Notes under the pieces: generated by a model
What the model was told of the DNA's origin: nothing
Seen by the model: the letters and a program-made list of their open reading frames with translations, nothing else
Database searches by the model: none
Assembly: GCA_005878685.1 (NCBI GenBank)
Contig: VBLN01000045.1
Location: forward strand, 2,907-18,782
DNA from: Deltaproteobacteria bacterium
Lineage (GTDB): Bacteria; Desulfobacterota; Binatia; UBA9968
Direction of reading: 5' to 3'
DNA length: 15,876 nucleotides
Made by a program: the position numbers and the translations under genes
In this document: piece after piece, positions 13,642 to 15,876 of the stretch
How the letters are laid out: the number at the start of each line of letters is the position of its first letter
Numbering within the stretch: position 1 is the first letter of the stretch

Positions 13642-14298
13642 ATGAAAAATGCGCGAACCCTGTCATGGTGCGTGGCCGCCGCAGCCGGCACACTGGGCGT
13701 TGCAATGCTCACGGCATTGCCGTCGGTTGCCGCCGACATCATTACCGAATGGGCGACGGTGAAGGCCCCGCCGGTGCCTGAGCTCAGGCCGGTCACCCTC
13801 GACGGCAAGGCGACGGCGCTCTTGATTCTCGATATGATGAAGAGCAACTGCTCCGCGCGCCCGCGCTGTGTCGCGACCGTGCCGAACGTCAAGAAGCTGC
13901 ACGATGCGGCCCGCGCCGCCGGCGCGATGATGTTTTATACCTTGGTCGGGGACAAACCCGTTCCGGCCGAAGTCATCGACCCAGGATTCGCTCCGCGTGA
14001 GGGCGAATGGGTCGCTCAACGCGGACCGGACAAGTACCTCGGTTCCGGCCTCGATGAGCGGCTGAAGGCGCGGGGCATCAAGACGGTCATCGTGTGCGGC
14101 ACTTCGGCGCAAGGCGTGGTCATCGGCACCGGCAGCGGCTCCGCGCAGCGCGGCTATAAGGTCATCGTGCCGGTCGACTGCATGTCGTCCGAAGATCCCT
14201 ACATGGAGCAATATGCGGCCTGGCACATGTTCAAGGGTGGACCGGTCATCATCACCAGCCAGACGACGCTCACACGCAGCGACATGATCAAGTTCTGA
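13642..14298 (+). CDS. Exported isochorismatase-fold (cysteine hydrolase-like) protein
   Basis: A 218-residue protein with a GGGAGG ribosome binding site 6 bases before ATG 13642. Residues 1-31 are a signal peptide (core WCVAAAAGTLGVAMLTAL, cleavage near VAA-DI), unusual because most isochorismatase-like hydrolases are cytoplasmic. The body has the Rossmann-like fold: 'ATALLILDMMKSNC' with the triad Asp at D64, then 'LDERLKARGIKTVIVCGTSA' and 'AQRGYKVIVPVDCMSS'. By hand alignment the catalytic Cys position (V-C-V in the family) reads G158-V159-V160, and the Lys position reads Gln126 or lies near K131. The classic Asp-Lys-Cys triad is therefore probably incomplete, although Cys152 and Cys180 are nearby. 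It is first in a run of exported proteins, 66 bases before a cytochrome c gene. Confidence 0.85.
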   Translation: MKNARTLSWCVAAAAGTLGVAMLTALPSVAADIITEWATVKAPPVPELRPVTLDGKATALLILDMMKSNCSARPRCVATVPNVKKLHDAARAAGAMMFYTLVGDKPVPAEVIDPGFAPREGEWVAQRGPDKYLGSGLDERLKARGIKTVIVCGTSAQGVVIGTGSGSAQRGYKVIVPVDCMSSEDPYMEQYAAWHMFKGGPVIITSQTTLTRSDMIKF

Positions 14299-14316
14299 GG
14301 ATAAGCCTAGGGTAGG

Positions 14317-14346
14317 TTGACACAAAACCATTTTAGTCGATACAAA
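14317..14346 (+). promoter_or_regulatory. Promoter candidate ahead of the cytochrome c gene
   Basis: Perfect TTGACA at 14317-14322, 18 bases, TACAAA at 14341-14346 (4 of 6). Spacing is the same as in the other TTGACA-N18 promoters of the window. It may add transcription within the cluster. Confidence 0.35.
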
Positions 14347-14364
14347 GCTTGTGAATTGGGGAGT

Positions 14365-14742
14365 ATGAAGCGTAACGTCTGGATCGTCCTGATCTTGCTC
14401 GCCGGAGTGTCGCAAGGTGCGTTTGCGGCTGAGGGGCAACTCAACGAGCAGCAAAAATTGGGGCGGCGACTGTTCGAGCAGTCGTGCGGGGTCTGCCATA
14501 CTCGGCCGACCTTGGTTTCGGGCATGTATGGTCCAGAGCTTTCCAAAGAGAGCGCGGGCCGCGATGAAGCCGTGATGCGCGAGTTCATCGCCAACGGAAC
14601 GCCGCGCATGCCGGGCTTCAAATATACCTACACCGCGGACGAGATCGCCGCCATCGCCGCCTACTTGAAAGCCCTGCCGCGCGGCAATCAAGATCTGCCG
14701 ACCGCCCGGACAACCACAAAGGCTCCGACTCCGGCCCAGTGA
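14365..14742 (+). CDS. Small periplasmic c-type cytochrome
   Basis: A 125-residue single-heme cytochrome c. Start chosen at ATG 14365, after a GGGGAG ribosome binding site. The upstream in-frame TTG at 14317 falls in the -35 element and adds residues before the signal peptide. Signal peptide about 1-22 (MKRNVWIVLILLAGVSQGAF-AA). The heme-binding motif CGVCH is at 41-45 in 'GRRLFEQSCGVCHTRPTL'; the likely sixth ligand is Met82 in 'NGTPRMPGFKYTYT', followed by the closing helix 'ADEIAAIAAYLKAL'. It carries electrons in the periplasm, probably as partner of the heme/propeller protein encoded 39 bases downstream. The C-terminal 18 residues are a Thr/Pro-rich tail. Confidence 0.92.
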   Translation: MKRNVWIVLILLAGVSQGAFAAEGQLNEQQKLGRRLFEQSCGVCHTRPTLVSGMYGPELSKESAGRDEAVMREFIANGTPRMPGFKYTYTADEIAAIAAYLKALPRGNQDLPTARTTTKAPTPAQ

Positions 14743-14781
14743 CGGTGTAAGCAGAGATCGACTTCACTTTGGGAGGTCGCC

Positions 14782-15876
14782 ATGAAAAATCGACGCAACT
14801 TCGGCACTAACCTGATCGCCCTCGCCGTCGTTTTTGGCGCAACGACATTTGTGCCCGGCGCGGGTTACGCCGATGCGCTGCTCACCGGGACGATCACCTC
14901 GGCGGCGGGCGAGAAAATGGGAGGCGTGACGGTGTCGGCCAAGGCGGAAGGGTCGACCATCACCACGAGCGTTTTCACTGACCAGACCGGCACCTACTAT
15001 TTTCCGCCGCTGCCGAATGGCAAATACCGGGTCTGGGCGCAGGCGCTCACCTACCAAACAGCCAACGGCAATGTCGCGCTGCACAAGACGGCACGCCGGG
15101 ATTTCGTCCTGCAACCGATGAAGAACGAAGAGGATTGGATCCGGCAATTGCCGGGAGACGAATTCCTCGCCGCGCTTCCAGGCGACACGCCGGAAGACTT
15201 CCGGATGAAGACCCAGGTTAGGAAGAATTGCACCGGCTGCCACAGCGCGAGTTATCCGCTGCAGCACCGGTTCGACGAGGAAGGTTGGAATAAGATTCTC
15301 GAGCTGATGAAGCACGTGAACGTGCTCGGCGTCTACTTCGGCCCGGATCACAAGGCGACGCCCAATATCGATTTCCATCAGAAGGAACTGGCGGCCTATC
15401 TCGCACGCGCACGCGGCCCCGGCGAAACGTCGATGAAGTTCAAGCTGCGCCCACGCCCCTCCGGTGAAGCGGCGCGCGTCGTGTTCAAGGAATACGACTT
15501 CCCGATGGAACACGGCCACACGGCCTCGATGGACGGCAGCGACTGGTCACTCGGCACCAATTCCAGCATGAACCATGTCGCCGGCGTGCATGATGCGCAG
15601 ATGGACTTCGGCGGAAACATCTGGATCACCTTCTCCCATACCAGTCTCGAAACCACGATTGCACGCATCGACGGCAAGACCGGCGCCGTGAAGAATTTCA
15701 AGCTCGACGATCAGCGCGGCATCGCGGCCGGCACGCACGGTATCACGCGGGACGAAAACGGCATCCTCTGGTTCAATACCCGATCGAATGTGCAGCGCAG
15801 CCGCGGCGGTCTGGGCAAGATCGATCCCAAGACCGAGAAGATCACCGTCTACATTCCGCCCGAGCCGATGTCCGGA
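14782..15876 (+). CDS. Carboxypeptidase-regulatory-like / cytochrome c / beta-propeller fusion protein, 3' truncated
   Basis: An open frame of 365 codons from ATG 14782 (GGGAGG ribosome binding site) to the window edge with no stop. Residues 1-30 are a signal peptide (cleavage at GYA-DA). Residues about 33-112 form a carboxypeptidase-regulatory-like beta sandwich: 'LLTGTITSAAGEKMGGVTVS', then 'TDQTGTYYFPPLPNGKYRV'. A heme c site CTGCH is at 150-154, followed by a helix region to about 215. From about 225 a propeller begins, with blades 'MDFGGNIWITFSHTS', 'IARIDGKTGAVKNFKL', 'ITRDENGILWFNTRS' and 'LGKIDPKTEKITVYIPP', like virginiamycin-B-lyase/SMP-30 propellers. The combination suggests an exported enzyme or binding protein that passes electrons to the small cytochrome. 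The reaction is unknown. On the opposite strand a 251-codon frame exists but has no protein-like features. Confidence 0.87.
   Translation, partial: MKNRRNFGTNLIALAVVFGATTFVPGAGYADALLTGTITSAAGEKMGGVTVSAKAEGSTITTSVFTDQTGTYYFPPLPNGKYRVWAQALTYQTANGNVALHKTARRDFVLQPMKNEEDWIRQLPGDEFLAALPGDTPEDFRMKTQVRKNCTGCHSASYPLQHRFDEEGWNKILELMKHVNVLGVYFGPDHKATPNIDFHQKELAAYLARARGPGETSMKFKLRPRPSGEAARVVFKEYDFPMEHGHTASMDGSDWSLGTNSSMNHVAGVHDAQMDFGGNIWITFSHTSLETTIARIDGKTGAVKNFKLDDQRGIAAGTHGITRDENGILWFNTRSNVQRSRGGLGKIDPKTEKITVYIPPEPMSG

Noticed and set aside
13663..14691. 342-codon minus-strand frame opposite the isochorismatase and cytochrome genes
   Set aside because: Antisense shadow in GC-rich coding DNA; the plus-strand genes have heme and fold motifs and ribosome binding sites.
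14764..15519. 251-codon minus-strand frame opposite the fusion protein
   Set aside because: Antisense shadow; the plus strand encodes a signal peptide, a CXXCH motif and propeller blades.
1..15876. CRISPR arrays, tRNA/rRNA genes, transposases
   Set aside because: No regularly spaced repeats, cloverleaf-like segments or transposase motifs were seen on reading both strands; a covariance-model search was not possible.

Overview
The window looks like chromosome from an uncultured Gram-negative bacterium. The Gram-negative reading rests on an AsmA-family envelope protein, Sec-exported periplasmic solute-binding proteins, periplasmic c-type cytochromes and strong GGAGG-type ribosome binding sites. 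GC is moderate to high. Lone NMT1-type binding proteins, an N-acyl-D-amino-acid deacylase, an OxlT-like carrier and large propeller/cytochrome proteins together recall metagenomic soil or groundwater lineages such as Binatota, Methylomirabilota/Rokubacteria or former Deltaproteobacteria. That placement is a guess. No tRNA, rRNA, CRISPR array or intact insertion sequence was seen.

Layout. 1-1118: 3' part of an amidohydrolase. 1182-1804 (minus): PIN toxin and ribbon-helix-helix antitoxin, with a palindrome over the promoter and an apparently leaderless antitoxin mRNA. 2085-4340 (plus): glutathione S-transferase, NMT1-type binding protein and GNAT acetyltransferase. 4594-6108: AsmA-like protein. 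6109-8055: loosely packed, with an 84-aa unknown protein, a GGQ release-factor-like protein, two very small minus-strand membrane/lipoprotein genes (45 and 55 aa), an aldo/keto reductase remnant and several short repeats. 8056-11092 (minus): MFS transporter, VOC protein and a second NMT1-type binding protein. 11344-12348 (minus): exported NHL propeller, divergent from a frameshifted family-1 binding protein at 12583-13588. 13642-15876 (plus): exported isochorismatase-fold protein, small cytochrome c, and a protein combining a carboxypeptidase-regulatory-like domain, a CXXCH heme site and a beta-propeller, which runs off the right edge.

How the genes may work together. Two NMT1-type binding proteins each sit beside a small detoxification- or catabolism-type enzyme (GST; VOC), and no permease or ATPase is in view. 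The right end is a run of exported proteins in which two heme proteins and two propellers occur together. It reads like a periplasmic oxidation or binding module with its own electron carrier and is the best candidate here for an uncharacterised system.

Regulation and repeats. A promoter motif, TTGACATAA - 14 bases - ATACTCTCC, recurs with exact spacing upstream of the GST, the first binding protein (weaker copy) and the NHL protein. A short intergenic repeat occurs four times, always in the same orientation (about 4437, 6186, 6661 and 11199).
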